A stretch of 64,000 nt of DNA from Bactericera cockerelli (lineage: Eukaryota > Arthropoda > Insecta > Hemiptera > Triozidae). The notes beneath the pieces are model-generated. The model saw only the letters and a program-made list of their open reading frames with translations. It ran no database searches and was not told the origin of the DNA. The stretch lies in assembly GCA_024516035.1 (NCBI GenBank), contig CM044965.1, positions 2,331,146 through 2,395,145 on the forward strand. Reading direction: 5' to 3'. Positions 1 through 50,440 of the stretch are shown here, piece after piece. Position 1 is the stretch's first letter. Each line of letters begins with the position of its first letter. Position numbers and translations under genes: made by a program.

Positions 1-159
1 TAATAATTTTACCTGTAAAGTGTATTACCTGTTGATACTCGGAACTATTACTTGTTGATGAGAGCAAATAATATTCTCTAAACAGCTGGTCAAGTATGCT
101 CTGATATTCATGTACATCTATTATTATTATTTTACACTTGCATAATAAGGACATATATA

Positions 160-1023
160 CAGGGTGGGGCAAAAGTCTGGAAACCCCTGAATAACTTTCG
201 AATGGCTTCTTCGGTAAAATTAAAATTTTGTATGGTAACCCGGGCTAATAAGACCTTCTTTTAAAGTGGGGTCGATTTTTGTTACCGGCCCCCATGTCGG
301 GGCCAGGGGGGGCAACTTCATTTTTTTAAATACGAACCCCCACCTTGCGATATATTTTTGAAAAGGTCTTTAAATAAAAAATACATTGGTGCAAATTTTA
401 TTTTTTTAATATTAACTCTTTGCAAATGGCGTCCAACTTTGTGTATGCAGTAAAGTCTGGAAACCCCTGAATATCTTTCGAAAGGGCTTTCTCAGTAAAT
501 TTAAAATTGTGCACGGTAAGTCGGGGCAATTAGACCTTTCCAAAAATGTATCGCAAGATGGGGTTTCGTATTTAAAAAAATGAGGTTGGCCTCCCTGGCC
601 CCGACATGGGGGCCGGTAAATAAAAATCGGTCCCATTCAAATTTAAGGTCTAATTACCAAGGATTACCGTACACAATTTTAAATTTACTGAGAAAGCCCT
701 TTCGAAAGATATTCAGGGGTTGCCAGACTTTACCGCATACACAAAGTTGGACGCCATTTGCAAACAGTTAATATTAAAAAAATAAAATTTGCACCAATGT
801 ATTTCTAATTTAAAATACTTTTCAAAAATGTATCGCAAGGTAGGGGTTCGTATTTAAAAAAATGAAGTTGGCCCCCCTGGCCCCGACATGGGGGGCGGTA
901 ACAAAAATCAACTCCACTCTAAAAGAAGGTCTTATTAGCCCGATTTACCATACAAAATTTGAATTTTACCGAAGAAGCCATTCGAAAGTTATTCAGGGGT
1001 TTCCAGACTTTTGCCCCACCCTG
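160..1023. mobile_element. Foldback MITE with nested inverted repeats, TA target duplication
   Basis: The element starts CAGGGTGGGGCAAAAGTCTG and ends with the reverse complement, flanked by TA on both sides. The two ends pair over more than 80 bases with few mismatches. A second, more internal pair, about 440-530 and 650-770, repeats diverged versions of the same motif, so four related arms are arranged as two nested palindromes. No transposase is encoded. CAGGG ends and a TA duplication fit a Tc1/mariner-type non-autonomous element, but the superfamily is inferred. Confidence 0.8.
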
Positions 1024-1039
1024 TATATGTATACAAACA

Positions 1040-1165
1040 GAATATATGGAAGAGAATGCCCTTGATCAAGTTTTGTGTTATTAATTTCAATTTCTATGTA
1101 AATATTCTATGTACTTTATTGTAAATAAAACTTGATTCAAATTGTTCAATAATAATAAACAGACT
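1040..1165 (+). repeat. 5'-truncated retroelement 3' end
   Basis: The sequence from CCCTTGATCAAGTTTTGTGT to an AATAAAACTTGATTC tail and an AATAATAATAA run recurs at about 19340-19445. The polyadenylation-like hexamer and A-rich tail suggest a truncated LINE or SINE 3' end. The family is not known to me. Confidence 0.5.
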
Positions 1166-1397
1166 ATCACAAATTAATATACAAAATTGGAAACAATATT
1201 AAAAATAATAAAAATAAATAAATAAAAAAACAAATAAAATGAGAAAAATAAATAAAATATACTTACACACTAAAGGGCGAGGTTATGGCCTTTGACAATC
1301 TCTTCCACCCAATCCAATCTAATACCTATCAACATTTAATGAAACTTCTCACTTGTCTATTTATACTGGTTATACTGAAGCTGTTGTTTATTTCCAG

Positions 1398-40386
<38,989 letters not shown>

Positions 40387-40479
40387 CAGAGGGGCGCCCG
40401 CCGCAAGTCTCTGCGCCAGGAAGTGAGCGCCGTGCTGTCTGTGGTGCGCACCTCCTGGGCCACGCTCAGTGAGAAGCTG

Positions 40480-40552
40480 TAGGAGACGGCCCGGTAGAAC
40501 CCGCCCTTAGTCCTGTAGGAGACGGCCCGGTAGAACCAACCCTTAGTCCTGT
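40480..40552 (+). repeat. ~38-bp tandem duplication at the second stop codon of Nos
   Basis: CTGTAGGAGACGGCCCGGTA then GAACC and CCCTTAGTC occurs twice, with a third partial CTGTAGAACCC. It begins exactly at the codons Leu-stop that end the extended frame. Confidence 0.8.
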
Positions 40553-40616
40553 AGAACCCTATATTTTCTAGTTAAAAGTTATCATATTTGTGTTGTGATA
40601 TCACAAACAATCAGAA

Positions 40617-40622
40617 AATAAA
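40617..40622 (+). promoter_or_regulatory. Probable Nos polyadenylation signal
   Basis: AATAAA occurs 231 bases past the first stop codon, within GAAAATAAAAGAAG. No other AATAAA lies between the stop and this site. Cleavage-site position not determined. Confidence 0.55.
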
Positions 40623-41324
40623 AGAAGAAGGAAGAAAAATGTTTCTAGGGAAAAAAAATGTATTTTACTATACCAATCAGTAAAATACATTTTTGGCAAT
40701 CAGCAAAAATGCTGACAGCATCTTTGTTTTATTGTTATAAGTAAAACATTTGTGTCTCTCTCACAACTACTCAAACTCAATGTGGTGGGCTTGATTCACT
40801 TGATTGTGGTCCACCGTGGCCATTCCCTTTTGTGATCCCATCATTAATCTGATGGCAAAACACTTCTGGGGTTTTGGAATGTTTCCAAAAGGCCACCTTT
40901 TCACATTGTAAACTGTGCTCACAGGAATCTTCTCCAAGAGACTTTCGACCTGTGAGGGCTGCTTGCAGATGTTTCCGTCTGGGCGATGGGATCACCCACC
41001 CCTACACCATTTATTTTTATTATTATTACCAACTGTAAAAATATTTTTTTATTATTATTATTTCGCAAACTATATTGCCTTTTTTTTATTACTTCCCTTA
41101 GTCTATAATAAGGAAATAATTCTATAATAATTGTATTATTCTTCTATTCAGTCTTCTGTTTCTTCATGTCACGTCCGTGTCATTCACAATATACTTCATA
41201 TCTTGGATAGTTTGGACTGTATTTCCTTTTTACTTTCATAAACTTTAAAATTTGATGTTGAAAATTTAGAAATATGCATGTTGACAAAAACTTCTATTCT
41301 GTCAACACCTAAAAAACCGACCTC

Positions 41325-41480
41325 AATAACTTGATCAACAAGTTATAACCGACCTCCAGATTACAAGTTGGACTTGTAATCTGGAGGTCGGTGGTTCGAG
41401 TAACAAGCAAACATTTAGTAAAGCTAGTTTGAGTGGTTGTGATCACGATTGTGACACAAATATGATAACTTTTTTATTAT
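41325..41480 (+). repeat. SINE family C, rearranged head
   Basis: ACCGACCTCAATAACTTGAT is followed by an inverted piece (CCGACCTCCAGATTACAAGT) and then GGAGGTCGGTGGTTCGAG and the usual body. The local inversion makes a short hairpin. Confidence 0.65.
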
Positions 41481-41896
41481 TAAAAAAGCAACAGTGTAAT
41501 CCTAATTTATACTTTAAGGATTATAGTTGGATCCTAGTTTCTATTAACTTTTTTACTTTCCTTATCCTATAATAAGAAAAGTATTGTATTTTTCTTTTTC
41601 TCTAGCTTTTATTCTCTGTATTTAGGTCGAAATCAGGAAAAAAGTTTTAATATTATCCAGATTGGATCTTAAGAACATCACTATTAACAGACTTGATCGT
41701 ATTTATGTACATTGTATGCACTCAGTTGACGTAATAATAATAATATAAAGAAATGGTATCCTTTGTCTTCTAGGCAACCTGCTAGTGGGGAGGAAGGTGG
41801 CATATTGCATTTCTCTCTCTATACTCTGTTTATCTTGCAAGAATAAGACTAAAGAGTTCCTTTGCTCTCCCAGTCTAAACAAAGTCTCCTTTTTAG

Positions 41897-42105
41897 CCAG
41901 CGTCGATGGCATGTTGAATACACCGGTTCCCTTCAGAACACCGAAGTTAAGCGACATCCAGCGAGGTTAAGACTTGGATGGGTGACCATTCAAATTCTAA
42001 TTCTCGTGACGCTGGCTTTTCCCGGCCCCACTCAGGCTGGGTGAGGTCAATGTGAGTAGCAGGTTTGTGAGTTTCCTGCGAATGGAGGGTAAAACCCTCT
42101 TAGGT
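41897..42105 (+). repeat. 5S rRNA-headed SINE, best plus-strand copy
   Basis: GCGTCGATGGCATGTTGAAT, ACACCGGTTCCCTTCAGAAC, ACCGAAGTTAAGCGACATCC and ACTTGGATGGGTGACCATTC follow 5S rRNA order. The core GGCTGGGTGAGGTCAATGTG and CTGCGAATGGAGGGTAAAAC follows. AGTTAAGC and GGATGGGTGACC correspond to the internal RNA polymerase III control boxes of 5S genes. Confidence 0.88.
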
Positions 42106-42116
42106 CATTCTCAAGA

Positions 42117-42390
42117 AACCTTTTGTTGTTGTTGTTGTAGCCAGCTTGGCTACAGCTGGAGGGGTGAGTGATGGTCTCCAGCCAACATTGTTTCAAAAAT
42201 GTCTCGTCCTGAACCACATATTTCTATGTGCGATCAACCATCATGAGAACTTGGACTTTTCTTTATAAGCCATTAAACCCTTAGGAAACTGCAAGCTAGC
42301 TTGTAAGGGTTGGCTAGTCTGTTCTCTGTTTATAGTCCTCTAGCGAGACACTGGTCTTCTCCCTGTTTAACGTCCCCCAGCCAGACTTTC
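42117..42390 (+). repeat. Interspersed repeat family E
   Basis: TTGTTGTTGTTGTTGTAGCC at the left, CATATTTCTATGTGCGATCA inside, and TTTAACGTCCCCCAGCCAGA at the right. The most complete plus-strand copy. Confidence 0.8.
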
Positions 42391-42399
42391 TCAACACAT

Positions 42400-43180
42400 G
42401 GTGTTGAGAGGATAATGACCTGAGTATGACCAAATACGTAGCCCTTATAGTCTTTTTTTCACTTAGGCACTTTTACCAATTCCTAATATGGTCGTTCCAA
42501 ACATTAAAGAAAGAAAAATTAAATATTTTCAATAAATTAAAATTATTTATAGCTAGTTACTTTTAATGAGTGATAACTTTTGTAAATTTTCCCTCCTAAT
42601 ATAGTTGATATAAATACCATAGCTTTTAATTATTTATGTTTATAAAATGATAATACATACTACACAAGAGTGAACTTATAATAGGTACAATCTGTAATTT
42701 TTGAAGAGCTAAAAAAACATTAGTTTTTTCCACAGAACATTGCCTTTATGTAGATAGGACGTATACGTTGTTTTGAAAATCTTTATTTTTCTTTTTAAAT
42801 GCAAAAGTATAAACAATTTAATTAATATTTTTCATTAGATATACCATTTATATTGTCATTACCAATAAAAATTCAAGATGCATATTATTCCCCATATTAA
42901 TAGGTATTCAAAAGTATTATTTCACCAAAGTTAATTTTTAAAGTAAATTAATATACCATAAAACTATCATATTATATATTAAAAACTTCATTTTTTTCTT
43001 ATTGTATATAAGAGTAACTTTCTATTAATTTATTTAAACTATTTTTCGATTTATGATAAATTATCAAGCAACTTTTTTTGTATAAGTATCTAGGTAGGTA
43101 TATATCTCTGTTTTTGTTCGCCCATTTAATAGAAATCATTTCATCATAAGTATATTGATAAATTAGGGACGATTTACAAA
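42400..43180. other. Intergenic AT-rich sequence, nothing recognised
   Basis: No ORF with protein-like composition, no SINE boxes and no inverted ends were found here. The same holds for 40640-41310, 46110-46540, 47280-47870 and 48890-49550 within the intergenic space. Confidence 0.6.
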
Positions 43181-43185
43181 ACAAG

Positions 43186-43645
43186 ATTTAGGGCGAAGAC
43201 AAATTCTATGTCACAAGTCATTGCTAAGCGTCGGTTTTCCCTATCTTAAACAGTACGCAATCCGTGACTTAGCGCCACAGAGGTATTGCAAAAACGTCTA
43301 TTAATTCCGCCCTAAATTTGAGATAAGCCCGACCCTCTCTCAAGTCGGAGTTTCAACCAATCACAGCCCACTATAGCCCGACTTAAGAAACATTCTGACT
43401 TATCTTAATTTTAATTCCTGTTTAATTGACAATTACAAGCTGACAAGCCCTCAACAATCGAGTGTTCAACAATCGAGAGTTAAGAGCTACAAATCTAATA
43501 GATCAAAATTTAGGCGGAATTAATAGACGTTTTTGTAATACCTCTTGGTTGTTAAGTCACGGATTGCGTACTGTCTGAAGATAGGGAAAACCGACGCTTA
43601 GCAATGACTTGAGATATAAAATTTGTCCATTAATTCCGCCCTAGT
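43186..43645. mobile_element. Foldback MITE with ~130-bp inverted arms
   Basis: The left arm TAGGGCGAAGACAAATTCTA with TCATTGCTAAGCGTCGGTTT and ACAGTACGCAATCCGTGACT is mirrored by the right arm ending TTAATTCCGCCCTA. An internal TTAATTCCGCCCTAAATTTG motif is also mirrored. No coding capacity. Confidence 0.8.
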
Positions 43646-43686
43646 GCAGTTTAGATTGAGCGTTTCTGATCAACATTCCCATGGTG

Positions 43687-43960
43687 TTGTTGTAGCCAGC
43701 TTGGCTACAACTGGGGGGGGAGTGATGGTCTCCAGCCAACTTTATTTCAAAGTTGGCTCGTCCTGAACCATTTATATGTCTATGTGCGATCAACCATCGT
43801 GAGGACTTGGACTTTTCTTTTTTTTTTTTTTTTTTTTTTCTTCTTTTTTTAATGAACATTTATTTAAAGGGAGGTCTATAACAATCGAAGTCCTTGCCCC
43901 TGGACTTTTCTTTATAAGCCATTAAACCCTTAGGAAACTGCAAGCTACCATGGCAATACA
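43687..43960 (+). repeat. Family E copy with T-run insertion
   Basis: TTGTTGTAGCCAGCTTGGCT, ATGTGCGATCAACCATCGTG, then at 43817-43905 a T tract and about 60 extra bases ending with a repeat of GGACTTTTCTTTATAAGCC. It looks like a small retro-insertion with a duplicated GGACTTTTC target. Confidence 0.65.
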
Positions 43961-44312
43961 TAGAATTCCTATTATTATGATGGGTGGCTAAAAACACTAT
44001 TTCTTATCTTGTGATTATATTTTCTCATTTTCTTCCCATAGCCATACTACTACAAAACCTGCACCTAATTTCACTACAATTTCTAAAACTCATTACTTTT
44101 TTACTAATAAAATATATGTCTATTTTTAACTTTATTTTATTTGACGATGTATACGGGGAACTGATTACAGATTTAGCTTTAAGAATTAAAGGTGCTTTGA
44201 TTGTTCTAAAATAGGGGTCTAATAAATATTGAACAGCATGGGCTGTGGAAACCTGAGAATGATAAACACATGTTATTCATGACAAAAACAATTTAAAAAA
44301 TACTTTATAGTG

Positions 44313-44580
44313 CCACCGACCTCAGTAGCTTGATCGATAAGGCGGCGGACTTGTAACCTGGAGGTCGGTGGTTCAAGTCCCGGTATCATCGTAGTTTTAG
44401 TAAAGCGAGTTTGAGTAGTTGTGTCATCACTAAAGTGATTAACACAAATATGATAATTTTACTTTACTTTATATAGATAATAATATTAATTGAGACCATC
44501 AATATTTTAGAGACGAAGTAGCAACAACAAAAAAATACGATATAGCTTGAGTAACATGTGTTTTTTGACCCTATCCTAAA
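44313..44580 (+). repeat. Long variant of SINE family C
   Basis: The best copy of the long form: an intact head (GATCGATAAGGCGGCGGACT, GGTTCAAGTCCCGG), then the body shared with 23616-23850 (GAGACCATCAATATTTTAGA, GAGTAACATGTGTTTTTTGA). Confidence 0.75.
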
Positions 44581-45365
44581 GTGACATTGCTGTGTAGGAC
44601 CAATATAAAACAGTTCCCTGATACAAAAGTCAAACTTGAAGCTTTAAGTCTATAAAAAACGGATGCTTTTTCAGCCCAGAAAAAAAAAAAAATATTAGCG
44701 GAAGCTTAAAAACAATTTGTTGAAGAAAAAAATTACCCTGATATAAATCGAAATACGAGAAGTTATGAGAACAACGTCTTCTTCAACCAGAAGAATGGTT
44801 TCACTTTTTATCTTTCTCTTTTTCAATTTTACGGACTTCGTGTCCATTCAATTTATAAAAAACGCGATTTTATAAGTTAAAAAAAACTCATGAATAACAT
44901 AAAATTTACCTTACTAAACTCTAAAATTTAGCACATTAGACCTATCTTGAATTTAGCAAATTAATGCTTAACACGTTCGTTACCAAGCCAATTTGTTCAA
45001 GTTTTACGTAGGGACCAGACGGTAAAGTTGCTGTTGCATCCTGGGGACCAAATTTTGGTCCCCAGGTTTTTTTTTGCATATTTGGCATCGTATTTGTACA
45101 AGAATCGATCCTATATCTGTTCTAATACTAACAACCTACCTCCAAAAAGCCATATATGGTTGTCCGGTCCCTCGTTAAAATTTTGATAACAACCACATGT
45201 GTGTTTTCGGTCCCAGAGAAAAACACAAAAACATCCACATATGGCCGTTCGGTAACGAACGTGTTAAAATGTGAAACATATCAAGCCCATCATCACCGAC
45301 TCTGTTCCCCATGGATTGAACCCTTTGCATTGGGGAGAATTCGCCCACGTTAGAATCGGTGTTTA

Positions 45366-46100
45366 CTACTTGGGTACAGAACTACTACTTTGGTACCAAA
45401 CACGCAGGTAAAAATTACTAATTGGGTACGGAAGATGTACTACTTGGGTACCAGATAAAAGCAGGTAAAATATTAGTACATAGAAATTAAGTAGGTACAT
45501 AGGTTTTAGATTATTATGACATGTTGTTCATTAATAGAACAATGGCGATGTTCACCTATTAGAAGGCCATACCTCAAGAATATAGTAGGGTTAGGGATAA
45601 TACATAGAAGGCAATGTTAAGTTAAGTTATCATATTTGTGTTAATCACTTTCGTGATATCACAACTAATCAAACTCGCTTTACTAAATCTACGCTGAAAC
45701 CGGGACTTGAACCACCGACCTCCAGGTTACAAGTCCGCCGCCTTATCGATCAAGCTACTGAGAAGGCAATGCCTCAGGTTTATAGTAGGGTTAGGTAAAA
45801 TACATAGAAGGCCATGCCTCAAGAATATAGTAGGGTTAGGTAAGATACATAGAAGGCCATGCCTCAAGAATATAGTAGGGTTAGGGATAATACATAGAAG
45901 GCAATGCCTTAGGTTTAAAGTAGGGTTAGGTGAAATACATAGAAGGCTATGCCTAATACATAGAAGGTTAAGGCCTGGTATAATTTTTATATAATTTTTT
46001 ATGTAATGAATAAAAAAACGACCCGTTACCCAAGTCGGGATATCTTGTGTTTTTTCTTGTACCCAAGTAGAAGGATAAAATAAGGTCTGTACCCAAGTAG
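45366..46100. mobile_element. TIR element with internal minisatellite and nested SINE
   Basis: Ends CTACTTGGGTACAG and CTGTACCCAAGTAG are perfect inverted repeats flanked by TA. Subterminal copies of the same motif occur at about 45392-45450 and 46066-46080. Inside, a ~60-bp unit (ATACATAGAAGGC.ATGCCTC, AGGTTTATAGTAGGGTTAGG) repeats about five times. A family C SINE (minus) sits at 45622-45768. No transposase. Confidence 0.75.
45622..45768 (-). repeat. SINE family C, minus, nested
   Basis: A complete reversed copy: ATCATATTTGTGTTAATCAC at the left, CGGGACTTGAACCACCGACC, and TCGATCAAGCTACTGAG at the right, inside the 45366-46100 element. Confidence 0.85.
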
Positions 46101-46944
46101 TATACAGCCGTTAGAATGACTTCTCTTGAGTTTAAATAACAATAAATCCCATGTCATGCCTCAGTAAGTACATTTTGAGTTTGGATACTAAAAATTGACA
46201 TTCAGTATTGCTTACCGATGTTTGTAACGATGTACTGGTGGTGTGGTGGTGCAGATTACAAACGAAATGTACCTACACTGTCTTACACCAACCATTTGTA
46301 GTGGATATGCTTAAGGTGCTAGACTTGAATGTAAACAAATCAAGTTAACTTAAATGTTTGTAATGTAAACAAATCAAGTTAATTTCTGGGCTGAAAAAAA
46401 TCATCTTATGGTTATTTTTTGGTTATACTCTCAATATTTTTGATTATTTGTTGTAAAAAAAATCTTTTTAGCATGGACATACCTATACATTTTTTGGGCA
46501 TTGGAATTATTGATAAAAAAAAATTGAGGATGTTGTAATGTCATGACTTTTAGTTCATATTCAGACTAGTTTCTAAGGCCCGTTGTTCCATCTTTCCTAC
46601 CTTGACTGCTGGAGTAAAGGGACTTTTCAGTCTTACCTCGGCAGTGTAAACATGGTATATTCTACCTCCTGTGAAAATGTGGTGCTTAGAATGAACGAGG
46701 ATAACAAAGAGACATACATCATGTATACTTACCCAGAAATATATTAACTTACCCAAGAGTCCCGAGACCCACATCCGTTTCTAAGTTCTTCTTCAAAAGT
46801 AGAATAAAAAAGTGCTACAAATTCATTTAAGCAAGAATTTGCTATAACTCTGTAACCGTAGCCAAGGTCCGAAGAACTGATTTCTCAGTTTTTTTTTCCT
46901 GACTTTTTTTCCCATGGTGATAGGATACGATCCTCTGTGGTGTT

Positions 46945-47275
46945 ACCAGCCTCCGTGGCGTGACGGTTGAGACTACAGCCCGTAGTCCTGAGATGCCGAG
47001 TTCGATCCCCGGTTGGGACAGACTTTTCGAAGGAAATTCTGTTCCCTCCAAACACGTGAGGCTGGCATTTCCGGCCCTACCCAGGCTGGGTGGAGTAATG
47101 TGGGTAGCTGGTACGATTCTCAGCGAATGGAGGGTAAAACCCCCGCCCTGTCTATCTATCTCAATTAAAACTAAATGAAATCAACTGGTCACAATAGATC
47201 TAATTAGGTCGCAGTGTTTATTGTAAGGGTTCACTGAAAACCCTGCAACCAGGTCAGATAATAATAATAATAATA
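46945..47275 (+). repeat. tRNA-headed SINE with shared core and full tail
   Basis: The head CCAGCCTCCGTGGCGTGACG and B-box GTTCGATCCCCGGTTGGG; the core CCCAGGCTGGGTGGAGTAAT and CAGCGAATGGAGGGTAAAAC; the tail ACTAAATGAAATCAACTGGT and CCCTGCAACCAGGTCAGAT, then an AATAATAAT run. The most complete member of the group. Confidence 0.8.
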
Positions 47276-48272
47276 AATAGATACGATAGACTTATGGTTG
47301 AAACAATTTCATGTCCTCGAAATATTGTAGTTTATTGCTTCCACGTATATATTAGGTATATGGACTAAAATCAGGAGGTTCGGGGGGTTAGAATTTTAAA
47401 TAATCTTGTTTCAAAAAAAAATTAAATTATACTAAAATGTGTTAAACATTCTAACACACTGTACAGTGTACACTGTTAAACATTGTAACACACAAAGATT
47501 GTAACACTGTTCCAAACAAATGTGTTAAACATTGTAACACAACTTTAAATCAGAATTTTTTTGTTTGACAAAATGAAAATTATAGAGTTAAAATTTATCG
47601 TTATTCTCTTCATCTTTGACATCTTTAAAATTTTAAACCAACTAATCTTTTTTGTATCTACAAATTCTACATATTTATTATTATATTCGTAAATTTTATC
47701 TCATATTATGTTTTATTTTTGTTATCTTCCCTCTTATTCTGACATTAATTTTATGACTACATAATATTTAATATTATTCTGAGATTTTAAATAAATTTTA
47801 TTAATTTGAAAACATATCAACCGACGGAATTTGGTTTTCATTTCCATTTCTTCTCAGTCTGCGAATTTTGGGTAGGTTATTCTAATTCGAGACCCTGTTA
47901 TGCTGGCTATTCCCGGCCCAAACCAGGCTGGGTGAGGTTAATGTGCGTAGCTGGTTCGCAAGTTTCCTGCGAAGTCACAACCATTACGCCACCACGGCTG
48001 GTATTATTGAATTATATGAGTACTGCCCATGTGGGAAATAGAGGTAGTAACAATACAATAGACAATATAACTAACAACAGAAATATAATTGCAAAAACAT
48101 TAGGTAAATTACATATTTTTGTAATACAGCTATTACAAAAGGATAGAACATGGAATAGAATATTTTTTCCTTTATTTTGAATTTACAAACTTTTTACTTT
48201 CTATAATATTTTTTGTTTGCTGATAAATTAATTTAAATCAAATATTAAAAAATCTGGTGTAAACATCACACG

Positions 48273-48888
48273 ACTTTCCTTATCCCCCAAAAAGGAGTCG
48301 AATTCCGCCACTGGTGACTCAACGGTAACAGATAAGTAAAAATCAATACCAAATTCGTAATCAGCACTTCAAAATCATTGAATTTGATATGTCACAACCC
48401 CCATGTAGGATGAATAATAAAAAAGTTAGTCAAAGCGGGTCCCCCCGAAATACCGGTAAATTGGGGCCGAGTTCCAAAAAGTTCAAGATATCAAAAAAAT
48501 GATCAGAATAGACCCCTATTATTTTTTTAATCTAAGAAAATGATGTTCTCTAAAAAAATTTGTATCTTTAACCAATTTAAAGAAGCGGCGCTTGCGGCTA
48601 GCATTTGCGGCCCTGTGGCCGCAGAATGCGGCCGATTTCAACCAAAAGTTTCGTGGTTCGTCTGGTGTATAAAATCAATTTGTGTACCAAATTTCAAGTC
48701 TCTAGCTTTTACCGTTCTTGAGATATCCTGTTCACACACAGACAGACAGACAGACAGACGCACGGACCAATGGCTGAAAACAACTTTTTTTGTATCCTGA
48801 GGCCATGATTCGTCCAGAAATGTGAAAAACTGGGTAGGTCAAATTTTCGACGAATACAATACTTTCCTTATTATAAGATAAGGAAAGT
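48273..48888. mobile_element. Element bounded by ACTTTCCTTAT inverted ends
   Basis: The left end ACTTTCCTTATC and the right end ATAAGGAAAGT are inverted. The right end is itself a hairpin (ACTTTCCTTATTATAAGATA to AGGAAAGT). Inside are ACCGTTCTTGAGATATCC and GACAGACAGACAGACAGAC. Similar terminal hairpins stand alone near 13028-13053 and 41559-41582. Confidence 0.5.
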
Positions 48889-49553
48889 AAAAAAGCCATA
48901 TCTATGTACGTATAACGTCAGATGTGGCAACTCGTTATAGAGCAGTTCGTGAAATAAATAAATTTAATTGGTTCTCTCTCCTGTAATTTATTTTCATATC
49001 CATGGAAATCATAGCAGGTAATTCTAAACCAGATACCTAGGAATTACTAGTCTTCTAATAAGAATAAATTATTTTTTACACTGTCTTAATTAAATAAAAA
49101 TCACAATTGTAAAAAGACCACAACGAATTGTGGTAAACAAAAGAAGATTAAATACACAATTTTTTTCATTATTAATTATAGATAAAAAATTCCATGAGAA
49201 AAATTATTGGAATTATTAGTACATATAATAAGGAATTATCAGTATCAGTATAAACAAAAAAGTGAAAAGTTGTATAAATATTATCTTTTTGGAAAAGATA
49301 ATTTTACAAATCATACTCAATATCGATAATTACAAGATTATACATTATTCAAGATTATACAACTATTTACATTATAAAAATTTACATAACTCAAAAAGAT
49401 AGAGAAAAAACAAAATCTTCACAAAATACAATTCTTTACAAAAGTTTACAACACCAAAGTTCCAATTAAATTGGTTTATAGTTTAAATTGACTGGTGATT
49501 TTTGCCAAAATTCCAATCAAATTGGTTTATATTTTTATTTGACTGGTAATTGT

Positions 49554-49757
49554 TAATAATAATATCGCCTTATTTGTTCTGCCCGACTAGGACTAATGAG
49601 TCCCATTATTCCAGCAGTAAACTCAAGACGTATTATTATGTGGTAAAAATCCCAAATGGGAGGATAACATGTCATGTCCCGGCTGAGTTTCGAACTCGCG
49701 ACCTCTGGAACCTCTGGATTCACAGAGTGCCGCCTGTACCACTGAGCTACCGGGACA
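49554..49757 (-). repeat. SINE family B, minus
   Basis: ATAATATCGCCTTATTTGTT at the left; CGGCTGAGTTTCGAACTCGC and CACTGAGCTACCGGGACAGA at the right. Near complete. Confidence 0.8.
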
Positions 49758-50170
49758 GACTTAAAACCACAGGTTGATTCAAAGAGACAACCTACTAGTT
49801 AGTGTTATTAAAGCAGTCTAAAATTAAGAAATAACCAGTTCAAACACCAAAAACAACCTTCATCACAAAGAAAATCACTCTTTGTGGTCCAGAAAACCAA
49901 TATTATTTTTATATCACAAATAAAAATGGACCTCAAAGAGCAAAACTATTGGCCATTTAAACTTCTGTGATTGAAAGCTACGTAAAAAAAACTTTTGTGA
50001 GTTTTCAGATATTTTTTTTTGTTCTTCATTATTATATTTTATGCAAATTACATTAAGTAGAGAAAACTTGAATGTCAATGTTTTTTGTTGTCCTTAATCT
50101 TCCAGATTTAAATACCTACATAAAAAATAAAATACATAAATTCTAGGCCAAATACCAATTAGATAAAATA

Positions 50171-50440
50171 GTGCTTGGAATAGCTAGCGTTCCAATAGTA
50201 GCTCAATAACCCCTAGCCTCATTCCCAGGGACAACAGAAACTAATCAATAATAAAAAGTCCTAGAAATAGCTAGTGTTCTAACATTAGCTCAATCCCCAT
50301 CAAATCCTAGCTTCATTCCCAGGGACAACAGAAATCAGTCTATAATAAAGAGTCCTAGAAATAGCTAGTGTTCCAACATTAGCTCAATCCCGGTCAGATC
50401 CTAGCTTCATTCCCAGGGACAACAGAAATCAATCAATATC
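50171..50440 (-). repeat. ~92-bp tandem repeat, 3 copies, at the l(3)mbt stop codon
   Basis: Plus-strand landmarks AGCTTCATTCCCAGGGACAA then CAGAAATCA recur at about 50220, 50315 and 50408. The last copy runs into the stop codon at 50429-50431, so the repeat is the proximal 3' UTR of l(3)mbt. Between landmarks, TCCTAGAAATAGCTAGTGTT is also repeated. Confidence 0.85.

Noticed and set aside
41897..42000. A true 5S rRNA gene
   Set aside because: Only the promoter-bearing part resembles 5S rRNA; it is diverged, lacks the proper 3' end and is followed by a SINE core.
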